From the NCBI GenBank assembly GCA_900768785.1, contig CAAGEG010000050.1:1-64000 (forward strand): a stretch of DNA of 64,000 bases. The letters run 5' to 3'. A program made the translations under genes and the position numbers. The stretch is from an uncultured Prevotella sp. (GTDB taxonomy: Bacteria; Bacteroidota; Bacteroidia; Bacteroidales; Bacteroidaceae). Under the pieces are notes generated by a model. The model was not told where the DNA came from. It made no database searches and was given only the letters and a program-made list of their open reading frames with translations. Positions 37,629 through 47,584 of this stretch are shown here, piece by piece (the stretch's first letter is position 1; each line of letters begins with the position of its first letter).

Positions 37629-38180
37629 ATGTTTCAGAATTTTTGCAAGTGGCTCTTGTATAAGCGTTTGGGCTGGAAAAAGGATGTTAGTATAGAGCAT
37701 CCTGACAAATACATAATTAGTTTCGCTCCCCATACCAGCAATATGGATTTCATTATAGGACAGTTGTATATGCACGCAGAGGGTATGCACATCAACTTTA
37801 TGATGAAAAAAGAGTGGTTTTTCTGGCCGTTGGGATACGTCTTTCGCCGTATGGGCGGCATTCCGGTATATAGGTCGAAACATCTGCGCATGACAGACCA
37901 GTTGGCTCAGGCAGCTATTGACGCCGACAAATTCAGCCTTTGTATAACGCCGGAGGGCACACGCTCGGTGACAAAAGAATGGAAACGAGGCTTCTATTAC
38001 ATAGCCCAAAAAGCCCAAATACCCATATTGCTGTATGGCGTCGACTATGAAAAGAAATTGATAAAGTGTACTAAGAGCCTTGTTCCTAACGGAGACATAG
38101 ATAAGGAAATGAAATTTGTAATGGCTTATTATAAAGACTTTAAAGGTCGTCACCCCGAAAGATTTGCCATAGAAGAATGA
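37629..38180 (+). CDS. Acyltransferase of the PlsC (1-acyl-glycerol-3-phosphate) family
   Basis: 183 residues, short form. The HX4D active-site motif is APHTSNMDF, and the glycerophosphate-binding EGTRS motif is TPEGTRSVTKEWKRG. It transfers an acyl group to a lysophospholipid or related acceptor at the inner membrane. No long N-terminal membrane segment; probably peripheral. Confidence 0.9.
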   Translation: MFQNFCKWLLYKRLGWKKDVSIEHPDKYIISFAPHTSNMDFIIGQLYMHAEGMHINFMMKKEWFFWPLGYVFRRMGGIPVYRSKHLRMTDQLAQAAIDADKFSLCITPEGTRSVTKEWKRGFYYIAQKAQIPILLYGVDYEKKLIKCTKSLVPNGDIDKEMKFVMAYYKDFKGRHPERFAIEE

Positions 38181-38262
38181 TTTTGAAACCGTTTTGCCCA
38201 TTTCTTAAAAAACGAAACAACACTCATAAAGAACAGAACAGCTTATGTGTAAAACAAGTACA

Positions 38263-40878
38263 ATGAAGAGAATAGCCTTTTTTATTATGTTTATTGTTCT
38301 TTTGGCATCATGCGCCTCACATAAGAAAGCAGTATCAGAACAAGGAAAGCCGAGAAAAGAAAAGAAAGAAGAGAAGAAGAAACCGATTAATGACGTGGAA
38401 TACAAAGGTCAGTCTTGGGTGTTCAACTCTTCAAAACCTTTCAACATAACCAAAGGACTGCAAAACAAGCACCTCTCAATATGGGCAAGTCACGGACGAT
38501 ATTTCAATTTGGCAAAGAATAGATGGGAGTGGCAACGTCCAAACCTCTTTTGTACCAATGAAGACTTGTTTACTCAGACTATCGTAGTGCCCTATCTAAT
38601 ACCTATGTTAGAAAGAGCCGGAGCCGTTGTCTTCACGCCTCGTGAACGTGATTGGCAGAAACAAGAGATTATAATTGACAACGATGATGCTGAAAAACTG
38701 CCATATTACACCGAGATTAACGTGGGTCATGAGTGGCGAGACGCAGGAATAGCCGGTTTTGCCTTCATAAACAGAATAACCTCAGATGGTCAAAACCCCT
38801 TCAAAACAGGTACTACACGCATGGTGAAGACCAATGAAACAGGTGGCAGCGAGGTGTCTTATCAACCGACATTATCTAAGGAAGGAACTTACGCCGTGTA
38901 TGTTAGCTATCCCACACACCATAAAAGCATTCCCGATGCTCAATATATAGTGGTACATAAAGGGCGAAAGACCGAGTTCAGAGTCAATCAACAGATGGGC
39001 GGAGGCACATGGGTGTATCTCGGAACATTTGATTTCGGAAAAGGATGTACGTCGGACAACCGCATAATCGTAACGAATAAGAGCAGTCATAAAGGAGTGG
39101 TCACAACCGATGCCGTGCGTTTGGGTGGCGGAATGGGCAACGTGGCACGACAAGGAAGCACAAGTGGAATGCCCCGATGCCTTGAAGGCTCAAGATATTA
39201 TGCCCAATGGGCAGGTGCTCCCGACAGCGTTTATCTTGCCAAACAAGGTGAAGACGACTATAAAGAAGATATTTATGCAAGAACATATATGACCAATTGG
39301 TTGGCAGGAGGCTCTTGTTTCGTTCCCCAAACAGATGGTTTGCGAGTGCCTATCGAACTCGCTCTTGCCGTGCATAGCGATGCCGGAATATCGGCAGACC
39401 CTACAACACCGGTGGGAACTCTTACTATCTGTACCACAGCGACCAATAACGGCATGTATCCGTCAGGTCTTTCGCGCAGCCGTTCGCTTGATTTTGCCAA
39501 CACTTTGTCGGATAATGTATATAGAGACATCTCAACAACGTTTGGTAAATGGAACAAACGAGAACTCTATGACCGCAATTATGCTGAGACAAGATGCCCC
39601 GCCATGCCTTCGGCAATAATAGAAACCTTGTCGCATCAGAACTTTTTAGACATGCAATATGGCTTGAACCCCGAGTTCAGATTTGTGTTGGCGAGAAGCA
39701 TTTATAAGTCTATATTGAAATATACGGCTAAAAATCACGGCAAAAGTTATGTCGTTGCACCTTTGCCTCCTAAAGATTTGTGCTCTTATTTCATATCGTC
39801 AGACTCATTAATGCTTCGTTGGAACATGCAGAAGGATGTTGCCGAACCTAAGTCGGTGCCTACTTCTTATGTGCTTTATACCTCAACAGACAATTCGGGA
39901 TACGATAATGGCATAGTGGTAAAAGGCACGGCATGCAAACTGAAACTGTTGCCGGGTGTGAGATATTCGTTCAAAGTGACTGCAATAAACGAAGGAGGAG
40001 AGAGCTTGGAAACTGAGTCGGTATCGGCTTATTATAGTCCTAATACCACAAAAAGACTGATGATTGTGAATGGATTTACACAGTCTGCAGCTCCTGTTGT
40101 GGTTGAAGACGAGCAGAAAGCAGGCTTCGACTTATACGATTATCCCGGAGTTTGGACCGACAAGAATGCCGGTTTTGCCGGAGCACAACAATGCTTTGAC
40201 AAGTCAATGGCGGGGAAAGAGGGTGTTGGCGCACTTGGATATTCAGGTGGAGAACTTGAAGGAATGATAATAAAAGGCTTGGATAAAGACAATGTTTCAA
40301 CACACGCCAAATCGTTGGAGGCTTATGGTAAATGCAGTTTTGCCACTTCGTCAATATCGGCTGTCGAGAAAGGCATTGTAGATATAAACTCTTATGATGC
40401 TCTTGATATAATATTAGGCATGCAGCGCACACAACCGCTCTCGCCAAAGATGAAAACTCGCTTGAAAGATTATGCTGCTAAGGGTGGCACAATGCTTGTC
40501 AGCGGCTCTTATCTCTGCGGTAATGATGATACGTATGTGGCAAATGCCGATTTCTTCAACTCGGTATTACATCTTAATACTGTGGGCTCACGCCATTTAG
40601 ACTATAATAGCGAGATATCGGGCATGGGTACTTCGTTTGAGATATATACCACTTTTAATGAAGAACATTATGCGGCGACAGCCGTAAATATGTTGTCTCC
40701 CGTTGCTCCGGCGTTCACTTCTCTAACAGACAACGAAGGTAACGGCTTGTGTGTGGCTTATTCTGACAACAAAAGTAGTGTGCTGACAATGGGCTTCCCA
40801 TTTGAATGTATCAAACAAGCTAATAAGCGAGATGCCGTAATGAAGGGGATAATGACCTTTTTGCTTGGTGTTAAGTGA
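38263..40878 (+). CDS. Amidase-like lipoprotein with fibronectin III and golvesin-like domains
   Basis: About 871 residues from the ATG at 38263, chosen because it gives a clean lipoprotein signal (LLASC); an ATG six codons upstream also exists. Residues about 35-130 and 340-470 together resemble an N-acetylmuramoyl-L-alanine amidase: IWASHGRYF (first zinc His), ALAVHSDAG (second His) and SAIIETLSHQNF (catalytic Glu). A beta-sandwich (golvesin-like, YAVYVSYPTHHKSIPDA) is inserted between the halves. A fibronectin III-like domain (PTSYVLYTSTDNSGYDN) and a C-terminal alpha/beta domain follow. Likely peptidoglycan or glycan-modifying enzyme in the envelope. Confidence 0.75.
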   Translation: MKRIAFFIMFIVLLASCASHKKAVSEQGKPRKEKKEEKKKPINDVEYKGQSWVFNSSKPFNITKGLQNKHLSIWASHGRYFNLAKNRWEWQRPNLFCTNEDLFTQTIVVPYLIPMLERAGAVVFTPRERDWQKQEIIIDNDDAEKLPYYTEINVGHEWRDAGIAGFAFINRITSDGQNPFKTGTTRMVKTNETGGSEVSYQPTLSKEGTYAVYVSYPTHHKSIPDAQYIVVHKGRKTEFRVNQQMGGGTWVYLGTFDFGKGCTSDNRIIVTNKSSHKGVVTTDAVRLGGGMGNVARQGSTSGMPRCLEGSRYYAQWAGAPDSVYLAKQGEDDYKEDIYARTYMTNWLAGGSCFVPQTDGLRVPIELALAVHSDAGISADPTTPVGTLTICTTATNNGMYPSGLSRSRSLDFANTLSDNVYRDISTTFGKWNKRELYDRNYAETRCPAMPSAIIETLSHQNFLDMQYGLNPEFRFVLARSIYKSILKYTAKNHGKSYVVAPLPPKDLCSYFISSDSLMLRWNMQKDVAEPKSVPTSYVLYTSTDNSGYDNGIVVKGTACKLKLLPGVRYSFKVTAINEGGESLETESVSAYYSPNTTKRLMIVNGFTQSAAPVVVEDEQKAGFDLYDYPGVWTDKNAGFAGAQQCFDKSMAGKEGVGALGYSGGELEGMIIKGLDKDNVSTHAKSLEAYGKCSFATSSISAVEKGIVDINSYDALDIILGMQRTQPLSPKMKTRLKDYAAKGGTMLVSGSYLCGNDDTYVANADFFNSVLHLNTVGSRHLDYNSEISGMGTSFEIYTTFNEEHYAATAVNMLSPVAPAFTSLTDNEGNGLCVAYSDNKSSVLTMGFPFECIKQANKRDAVMKGIMTFLLGVK

Positions 40879-40922
40879 GCCTAATGATACGCTTTTTAAT
40901 GAACAAAACATATACTTATAAT

Positions 40923-41258
40923 ATGAATACATATAAAATAACAGCTAATTCTTCAGGTACTCGAAGTATTACAGTTACTGAAAACCACCTTGAAACAATA
41001 AAGAAATATGCGTTGTTGAAGAACCTTATAGACAGCAACGGTATTGTAGAGGAGCAGGTTCTCGATAAGTTGAAACTCAATGTCAGGGCTCTTTTGGAGT
41101 CTTCACAAGAGACTGACAAAGACTTGTTGGACTTGTGTCTTGATGTGATTTATTGTAATAACATGAAGGCTTTCGGACTTTACCAACTGATAATGCTTTA
41201 TATCAAATGGGAAAACGAGAAAGAAAAAGAGGCTGACAATGGCGCTGATGTTGACTGA
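40923..41258 (+). CDS. Small conserved protein, unknown
   Basis: 111 residues from MNTYKITANSS (40923), which reads better than an upstream ATG at 40875. Helical C-terminal half and an acidic/basic tail. It overlaps the next gene's start by 20 bases, so the two are translationally coupled. No function assigned. Confidence 0.6.
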   Translation: MNTYKITANSSGTRSITVTENHLETIKKYALLKNLIDSNGIVEEQVLDKLKLNVRALLESSQETDKDLLDLCLDVIYCNNMKAFGLYQLIMLYIKWENEKEKEADNGADVD

Positions 41259-43185
41259 TTGGCTGCCAACGACAAAGAAAGAAGTGATGTTGAGGAAGTG
41301 GGATGAGCTGGATGTCATCTTGTTTTCTGCTGATGCTTATGTTGATCATCCTTCTTTTGGTGCGGCAGTCATAGGACGTGTACTTGAGGCTGAGGGCTTA
41401 AAGGTGGCAATAGTGCCACAACCCGATTGGCATGGCGACTATAGAGATTTCAAGAAGTTGGGCAAACCGCGTTTGTTCTTTGGTATTGCGCCCGGCTGTA
41501 TGGACTCTATGGTCAACAAATATACTGCCAATAAGCGACTGAGGTCGGAAGATGCTTATAGTCCCGACGGTCGTCACGAGTGCCGTCCTGAATATCCAAC
41601 GATTGTATATACCAAAATTCTCAAGAGTTTATACCCTGATGTGCCCGTCGTTCTTGGCGGTATAGAGGCTTCGCTTCGCCGACTGACGCATTATGATTAT
41701 TGGAAAGACGGCTTGCGAAAGTGTATATTGTGTGACTCGGGTGCCGACATGATAATCTACGGAATGGGCGAAAAGCCTATAATACAATTATGTAGGGAGT
41801 TGCAAAAGGGTAGGGATATACATGAAATCAAGGATATCCCGCAAACGGTATGGCTTTCTAATGAGGCCGATATACCCGGTGGAATAACCGATAATGATAT
41901 TGTTTTACATTCTCATGAGGAATGTTTGAAAAACAAAATAGCGCAAGCCGAGAATTTCAAACATATAGAAGAAGAGTCTAACATGTTGCATGCGCATCGT
42001 CTGCTGCAAGCTGTCGACAATGTTTTTGCCGTTGTAAATCCTCCATATCAGCCAATGACAACGGAAGAGATAGACAAAATTTATGATTTGCCTTTTACTC
42101 GTTTGCCGCATCCTAAATATAAAGACAAACGTATCCCTGCTTATGAGATGATAAAACACTCTGTAAACATTCATAGAGGTTGTTTCGGGGGGTGTGCTTT
42201 CTGTACAATTAGCGCACATCAAGGCAAGTTTATCGTTTCGCGTAGCAAAGAGAGCATACTGAAAGAGGTAAGAAAAATTGTCGCAATGCCCGATTTTAAG
42301 GGGTACATAAGCGATCTTGGCGGACCTTCGGCAAATATGTATGGCATGGCAGGACACAATAAATCAATATGTGAAAAGTGTAGAAGACCATCGTGCATCA
42401 ACCCGAAGATATGCCCTAACCTTAATACTGACCATAGCCGATTAATAGATATTTATCAGTCGGTTGACGCTATTCCCGGCATAAAAAAGAGCTTCATAGG
42501 CAGCGGGGTGAGATATGACTTGCTGTTGTATAAAAGCAAAGATGAGGCTGCTAACGTTGCTGCGAGAAAATATACCAAAGAACTTATATGTAAACATGTG
42601 AGTGGCAGACTTAAAGTGGCGCCCGAACACACTTCAGACACGGTGCTGCGCTTCATGAGAAAGCCGCCTTTCAGCCAGTTTGAAGAGTTTAAACGCATCT
42701 TTGATGACATAAATAAGAGGGAAAAACTCAATCAACAGATTATTCCTTATTTTATTAGCAGTCATCCGGGATGCCATGCAGAGGACATGGCTGAGTTGGC
42801 TGTAATTACCAAACGGCTGAATTTTCATCTTGAACAGGTGCAAGACTTCACGCCAACACCAATGACCGTAAGTACGGAAACATGGTATTCGGGCTACGAC
42901 CCTTATACTTTGGAAAAGGTTTTCTCGGCAAAGACACCGCGTGAAAAGTTGGCTCAACGACAGTTTTTCTTTTGGTATAAGCCCGAAGAGCGTCGCAATA
43001 TTGAGAGAGAGTTGTCGTTAATGGGGCGTCGTGACCTTATAGGCAAGTTGTATAATGGCAACAGACCTTATGCAGATGCGAAACAACAATCCAAAAAGCC
43101 AATGCAACCTAATGAAAATCATAGAACAGACAATTCAAGGAAAGCGAAGTCAGGACACGTGCGAAGACGGAATAGCGGTAGGTAA
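41239..43185 (+). CDS. YgiQ-family radical SAM protein
   Basis: 648 residues. N-terminal B12-binding-like alpha/beta region (DVILFSADAYVDHPSFGAAVIGRVLE), VVLGGIEASLRRL, then the radical SAM domain with the iron-sulfur motif HRGCFGGCAFCTIS (Cys about 315, 319, 322), and SGRLKVAPEHTSDTVL. The C-terminal region is basic and of low complexity. The family is widespread and its substrate remains unknown. Its end overlaps the PP2C-like gene by about 74 bases in another frame. Confidence 0.93.
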   Translation: MALMLTDWLPTTKKEVMLRKWDELDVILFSADAYVDHPSFGAAVIGRVLEAEGLKVAIVPQPDWHGDYRDFKKLGKPRLFFGIAPGCMDSMVNKYTANKRLRSEDAYSPDGRHECRPEYPTIVYTKILKSLYPDVPVVLGGIEASLRRLTHYDYWKDGLRKCILCDSGADMIIYGMGEKPIIQLCRELQKGRDIHEIKDIPQTVWLSNEADIPGGITDNDIVLHSHEECLKNKIAQAENFKHIEEESNMLHAHRLLQAVDNVFAVVNPPYQPMTTEEIDKIYDLPFTRLPHPKYKDKRIPAYEMIKHSVNIHRGCFGGCAFCTISAHQGKFIVSRSKESILKEVRKIVAMPDFKGYISDLGGPSANMYGMAGHNKSICEKCRRPSCINPKICPNLNTDHSRLIDIYQSVDAIPGIKKSFIGSGVRYDLLLYKSKDEAANVAARKYTKELICKHVSGRLKVAPEHTSDTVLRFMRKPPFSQFEEFKRIFDDINKREKLNQQIIPYFISSHPGCHAEDMAELAVITKRLNFHLEQVQDFTPTPMTVSTETWYSGYDPYTLEKVFSAKTPREKLAQRQFFFWYKPEERRNIERELSLMGRRDLIGKLYNGNRPYADAKQQSKKPMQPNENHRTDNSRKAKSGHVRRRNSGR

Positions 43186-43924
43186 AGGGCTGTTGGCTGT
43201 CATAGACGGCAGCACGAGCAAATCGCCTTTAATGGTTATGCCCGGAACTACCAATGGCCGCTATTGCATGCAATGTATAAAAAGGGATATAGAAGCTATG
43301 TCTGCTGATATTTCTCTGCAACAATTGTGCATTAAACTTACAGATACCATTCGCCGTGTGTATAATTCGCAAGGCATAGACCTCAATCGTCTGAAAGACA
43401 ATCCCGTAGAGAGACTAACAGCGAGTGTGGCTGTGTATTCGGAATATTATGGACAGATATGGATGATTGGCGATTGCCAATGTCTTGTAGAGGGAGAATA
43501 TGTTGAAAACGGCAAACCGCTTGAGGCTGTTCTTGCTGCCAGACGTGCCGATTTTTTGAATAACCGTCTGAAAGAGGGGGCTTCAATAGCTGAATTTCAA
43601 CATCATGACACTGGGAGAGACTTGATAATAAATGACATTATTGAGGGTTGTAAGCGTCAAAATATCGACTATTCGGTCGTTGATGGCTTTGATGTACCGA
43701 TAGATAAGGTAAAGGTTGTAAACGTCCCGCGCGGTTCAGAGGTCGTAATGGCTTCCGATGGCTTTCCGAAGCTGTGTAACACGTTGAAAGAGAGTGAAGA
43801 ATTTCTTGCTTGTCAGCTTAGAGAAGATCCTTTGTGTATAAATCTTTTTAAGGCCACCAAAGGTCTTATGTGTGGCAATCAATCGTTTGACGACCGTTGT
43901 TATGTTCGTTTCACGTGTGAATAA
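43112..43924 (+). CDS. PP2C-like serine/threonine phosphatase-fold protein
   Basis: 270 residues from the ATG at 43112 (MKIIEQTIQGKRSQDTCEDG), which is the natural PP2C start; an upstream ATG at 43055 would lengthen the overlap with the YgiQ gene. Metal-binding positions are suggested by LLAVIDGSTSK, WMIGDCQ and VMASDGFPKL. The start overlaps the YgiQ stop region, suggesting coupling. Substrate unknown. Confidence 0.75.
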   Translation: MKIIEQTIQGKRSQDTCEDGIAVGKGLLAVIDGSTSKSPLMVMPGTTNGRYCMQCIKRDIEAMSADISLQQLCIKLTDTIRRVYNSQGIDLNRLKDNPVERLTASVAVYSEYYGQIWMIGDCQCLVEGEYVENGKPLEAVLAARRADFLNNRLKEGASIAEFQHHDTGRDLIINDIIEGCKRQNIDYSVVDGFDVPIDKVKVVNVPRGSEVVMASDGFPKLCNTLKESEEFLACQLREDPLCINLFKATKGLMCGNQSFDDRCYVRFTCE

Positions 43925-43955
43925 ACCATTTTCTTATCGCTTGTAATGTAAGTTT

Positions 43956-44149
43956 AACCCAAATCGGTTATAAGTTTTAATCTCATTTTTCTCTTCTATG
44001 TGTTTGGTTGTGTCAAGTTTTATCTAAGACATAGTGATTTATGTCATGATAAAGCGTGGTTCAAAATGGTGCATATTGGAGCGAAAGGAGCTGAAAAGCC
44101 TATGTAATAAGAAATAAAGTTATTTGTGGTATAATGACCGATTTGGGTT
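43956..44149. repeat. 194-bp element bounded by 13-bp inverted repeats
   Basis: AACCCAAATCGGT at 43956-43968 and its reverse complement at 44137-44149 bracket the space between two convergent genes. The inside has no ORF. It could be a very long hairpin terminator or a small non-autonomous element. Confidence 0.55.
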
Positions 44150-44192
44150 TAAGGGGGCAATAAGCGTTGTGTGGTATGCAACTTGTTGATTG

Positions 44193-46175
44193 CTACTTTA
44201 TTACTATGGTCTTAAACCAATCTTTCATCACTCCCGCGTATTGATTTTGTGAGTCGCTGATGATAATAATTGATTGACTTCCGTCATCTAATACAGGACC
44301 TTTACACATGCCTTCATAGTTGGCTATGGAACGGTTGAACAGAGTGAGATGTGTGGAAAACGAATGTAACAGACGTTTATCTAATGTTTTTGTCTTGTTG
44401 CAATCATACGGTGTGTCGCAAGGATACGACTTTGTCTCGTCAAGATTTATCTCGTATATCTTGCAATTAACAAATGCGCCGATTTTTGCCTTTGGAACGA
44501 AGAACTCTCTTTCCAATACGAGCATCCTCTCTTTGCTTATTGTCGTTATTTCGCTAACGCCTAATGCATATTGTGAGGCTTGTTTTGATGTGCTCGGCTT
44601 GTCCATTTCATAGAAATACATACAGTCTTGTTGCAGATTCATGTCAAATCCATAGAGTCTTAATATATTGTTTCGTTCATTTGAAGTGGCAGTTTGGTCT
44701 ATGTCGTTTTTTAGCGGACCTTCGTTTATTGTCCATATAGTATGGCTTTCTTCATCGTATGCCAATGCCTCAAGCCCTTTGTTAGGTGTGACATTTTTCT
44801 TGAATGTCTCGGGCATGTTTATGCTTCTGCCTGTCGGAGTGCCGTCCATGTTGTATTCAACAATGCGGTTGTCGCTCTCCCTGCTTATAAACAATGTGTT
44901 TGTTGTTGGTACATAGGCTATGCCTTCTGCGTCTGCCGATATGCCTTTGTTGGCTTTAAAACCTATGTTTTCAGCGTTTTTTATCTCCCCACTTTTGGGG
45001 TCAATGGTGATATTGAACAAGAAAAAACCGTCGCTCTCGGTCTTATCAGAGACGACGGCATATATATTGTCGGTTATATGTGTTATTCCGCTGTAGTTGC
45101 CTGGTGGTATTGTGGCATTGAACGACCGTTGTTGACAGTCTTTTATTAGTGTTAGCGGTGGGTTGTCTGCCCATTTTGCTCCTTGTCGCAACACTATTTT
45201 TATGCGTTTGTTATTAGGTATTGTCGGACGTTGCCATGTTCCTTTGCTTACGGAGATAATGGTTTCAACGTCTGTTGGTGCTTCGTCAACGGCTTTTTGA
45301 AGGTCTGTGTAAAGTCCTGTGCCGTCTTGGGCTACTTGAATGTCGTATTTCACAAGGTGTTTTGCCAATGCCGGTACTTCTTTTACAACTGCTTGTGCCA
45401 ACAATCCTGCCACTGTCATGGCGCCTTTTATGTTATAATGGGTATTGTCTTGCCTGCCTTGTGGTAGAGAAGGTGTCTCTCCGGGTGCGAAAATCATGTG
45501 TAGCTGCTTTGATTTCTCCCTTCCAAGCCCTTGCTCAAGGTTGTGTGTTATGGCGTTTGCATCAACAAAAGGTGTGCCCGTTGCCTGTGCTACTTGTCGT
45601 GGGGATATGAGATAAGCTCCGTGAGTATCTATGAGGCTGTCGCCTTCGGCAAGGTTGCTTGACGAATTTGCTCTTAGGTCATCGTCGGTAACGGCTGTCT
45701 TGCTTTGTGCGAACGAACGTCTTACCACACTGTTAAACAATACGGGGTGTGCTCCTTTTGATTTTGTTTCTTCAACAAACTTTTTCAGGTTTGCGTCAAA
45801 GGTGGTTCCGGGTTCCGTGTGCCTTAATGTGTCGGGCTTTTCGTCGTTATGACCGAATTGAATGAACACATAGTCGCCGGGCTTGAGCTTTTCGAGTACT
45901 TTTTGCCAACGCCCTTCGGCTATGAAACTCTTTGATGAACGCCCGTTAACGGCGTGGTTTTCAATAACTATATCATCAGAGAAGAAATTCTGCAACATCA
46001 TTCCCCAGCCTCTCTCTTGCTTGTCGCCGCTGATATCTTTGTTTGCCATTGTCGAGTCGCCAATGGTAAATATCGTTATGGTGTCTTGTTTGTCGGCAGA
46101 ACAAAGGGTTATGGTTAAAGCAAATGCTATAAACAGGGGTATTAGTCTGCTTGCAGCTGTTTTCTTGTTGTTCAT
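44193..46175 (-). CDS. Rhamnogalacturonan acetylesterase-type SGNH enzyme fused to phytase-like esterase domain
   Basis: 660 residues. Signal peptide to about residue 27. Residues 33-270 form an SGNH hydrolase of the rhamnogalacturonan acetylesterase type: IGDSTMA (Ser41), NGRSSKSF (77-84), FGHND (107-111) and DNTH (243-246, catalytic Asp and His). Residues about 278-332 (VAQDGTGLYTDLQKAVDEAP, ISVSKGTW) match only the first part of a pectin methylesterase (CE8) and then stop. Residues about 345-660 resemble the esterase-like domain of phytase (GNYSGITHI, ADAEGIAYVP, GLEALAYD). The start lies 11 bases behind hisS, an odd neighbour. Confidence 0.88.
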   Translation of the reverse strand: MNNKKTAASRLIPLFIAFALTITLCSADKQDTITIFTIGDSTMANKDISGDKQERGWGMMLQNFFSDDIVIENHAVNGRSSKSFIAEGRWQKVLEKLKPGDYVFIQFGHNDEKPDTLRHTEPGTTFDANLKKFVEETKSKGAHPVLFNSVVRRSFAQSKTAVTDDDLRANSSSNLAEGDSLIDTHGAYLISPRQVAQATGTPFVDANAITHNLEQGLGREKSKQLHMIFAPGETPSLPQGRQDNTHYNIKGAMTVAGLLAQAVVKEVPALAKHLVKYDIQVAQDGTGLYTDLQKAVDEAPTDVETIISVSKGTWQRPTIPNNKRIKIVLRQGAKWADNPPLTLIKDCQQRSFNATIPPGNYSGITHITDNIYAVVSDKTESDGFFLFNITIDPKSGEIKNAENIGFKANKGISADAEGIAYVPTTNTLFISRESDNRIVEYNMDGTPTGRSINMPETFKKNVTPNKGLEALAYDEESHTIWTINEGPLKNDIDQTATSNERNNILRLYGFDMNLQQDCMYFYEMDKPSTSKQASQYALGVSEITTISKERMLVLEREFFVPKAKIGAFVNCKIYEINLDETKSYPCDTPYDCNKTKTLDKRLLHSFSTHLTLFNRSIANYEGMCKGPVLDDGSQSIIIISDSQNQYAGVMKDWFKTIVIK

Positions 46176-46186
46176 GTTGCTGATGT

Positions 46187-47551
46187 TTATTTCACCTTTT
46201 CTATTAGTTCGTCTGTTGTAACGAGCGATTGTTCTCCCGTTGTCATGTCTTTCAAAGTGATTTTCTGCTCGTTTATCTCATTTTCTCCCGCCATTGCTAC
46301 AAAGCGAACGCCATTGCTGTTGGCGTAGCTCATCTGTTTTTTCATTTTTACAGCGTCGGGATAAATCTCTGTTGCCACACCTGCTTCTCTTGCTTTTGCC
46401 GCTATGGGCATGCAGTAGGCGGTCTCTTTTTCTCCGAAATTGATGAAGAGCAGTTGTGTGTTCGACATGGCGTTTTCGGGGTATAGGTCAAGTGTGTTCA
46501 ACACATCGTATATGCGGTCTGCGCCGAAAGAGATACCAACACCGCTTATTCCGGGCATGCCGAATATTCCTGTGAGGTTGTCGTATCGTCCTCCGCCTGT
46601 TATACTTCCTATTTGTACGTCGCAGGCTTTCACTTCGAAGATTGCTCCTGTGTAGTAGTTTAGTCCGCGTGCAAGTGTTAGGTCAAACTCAACTTCGTTG
46701 TTTAAGCCGCATTGTTTCAGCATGTTGAGTATGTAGTTTAGTTCTTCCACGCCTTTCATTCCTGCTTCCGAGCCTTTTAAGATGTTGCTCATTGTGGCGA
46801 GTTTCTCTTCGTTGGTGCCGCTAAGTGTTATTATTGGCTGCAGCTTTTCTATTGCTTCGCTGCTTAGTCCGTCGGCTGCCAGTTCGGCATTTACGTTGTC
46901 AAGACCTATTTTGTCAAGTTTGTCTATTGCTACGGTTATATCTACAATTTTGTCAGCCTCGTTAATGTATTCTGCTATTCCGCTTAGTATCTTTCTATTG
47001 TTAATCTTTATCAACACTTTTATCCCGAAGCGTGTGAACACGGTGTCGATAATCTGCATGAGTTCCACCTCGTTCATTAACGAATTGCTGCCTACAATGT
47101 CGGCATCACACTGATAAAACTCTCTGTAACGCCCTTTTTGCGGTCTGTCGGCACGCCATACGGGTTGTATCTGATAGCGTTTGAAGGGCATTTGAAGTTC
47201 GTCTCTGTGCATCACGACAAAGCGTGCGAATGGTACAGTGAGGTCGTATCTCAGTCCTTTCTCGCATAGTTTTGACGATAGTTTCAGCGAGTTGCCTTCC
47301 AAGAGTGCTTCTTTGTCTATTTTATTCAGGTAGTCGCCGCTGTTGAGTATTTTGAACAACAATTTGTCTCCCTCTTCTCCGTATTTGCCGAGCAGTGTTT
47401 GGAGGGTTTCCATTGCCGGTGTTTCAATCTGCTTGAAGCCGTAGAGTGAGTAAACGGATTTTATGGTGTTGAATATGTAGTTGCGTTTAGACATCTCTAA
47501 TGGTGAGAAGTCTCTTGTGCCTTTAGGGATTGTTGGCTTTGGTGCGTTCAT
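46187..47551 (-). CDS. hisS: Histidyl-tRNA synthetase
   Basis: 454 residues, class II synthetase. Motif 1 begins KGTRDFSP, motif 2 has [29 protein letters not shown], and the histidine motifs [14 protein letters not shown] and GGGRYDNL are present, followed by the C-terminal anticodon-binding domain. Charges tRNA-His. Starts 33 bases after purA. Confidence 0.98.
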   Translation of the reverse strand: MNAPKPTIPKGTRDFSPLEMSKRNYIFNTIKSVYSLYGFKQIETPAMETLQTLLGKYGEEGDKLLFKILNSGDYLNKIDKEALLEGNSLKLSSKLCEKGLRYDLTVPFARFVVMHRDELQMPFKRYQIQPVWRADRPQKGRYREFYQCDADIVGSNSLMNEVELMQIIDTVFTRFGIKVLIKINNRKILSGIAEYINEADKIVDITVAIDKLDKIGLDNVNAELAADGLSSEAIEKLQPIITLSGTNEEKLATMSNILKGSEAGMKGVEELNYILNMLKQCGLNNEVEFDLTLARGLNYYTGAIFEVKACDVQIGSITGGGRYDNLTGIFGMPGISGVGISFGADRIYDVLNTLDLYPENAMSNTQLLFINFGEKETAYCMPIAAKAREAGVATEIYPDAVKMKKQMSYANSNGVRFVAMAGENEINEQKITLKDMTTGEQSLVTTDELIEKVK

Positions 47552-47584
47552 GATTATGTTTACTTTGTTACCTTTTTCAGCCTT

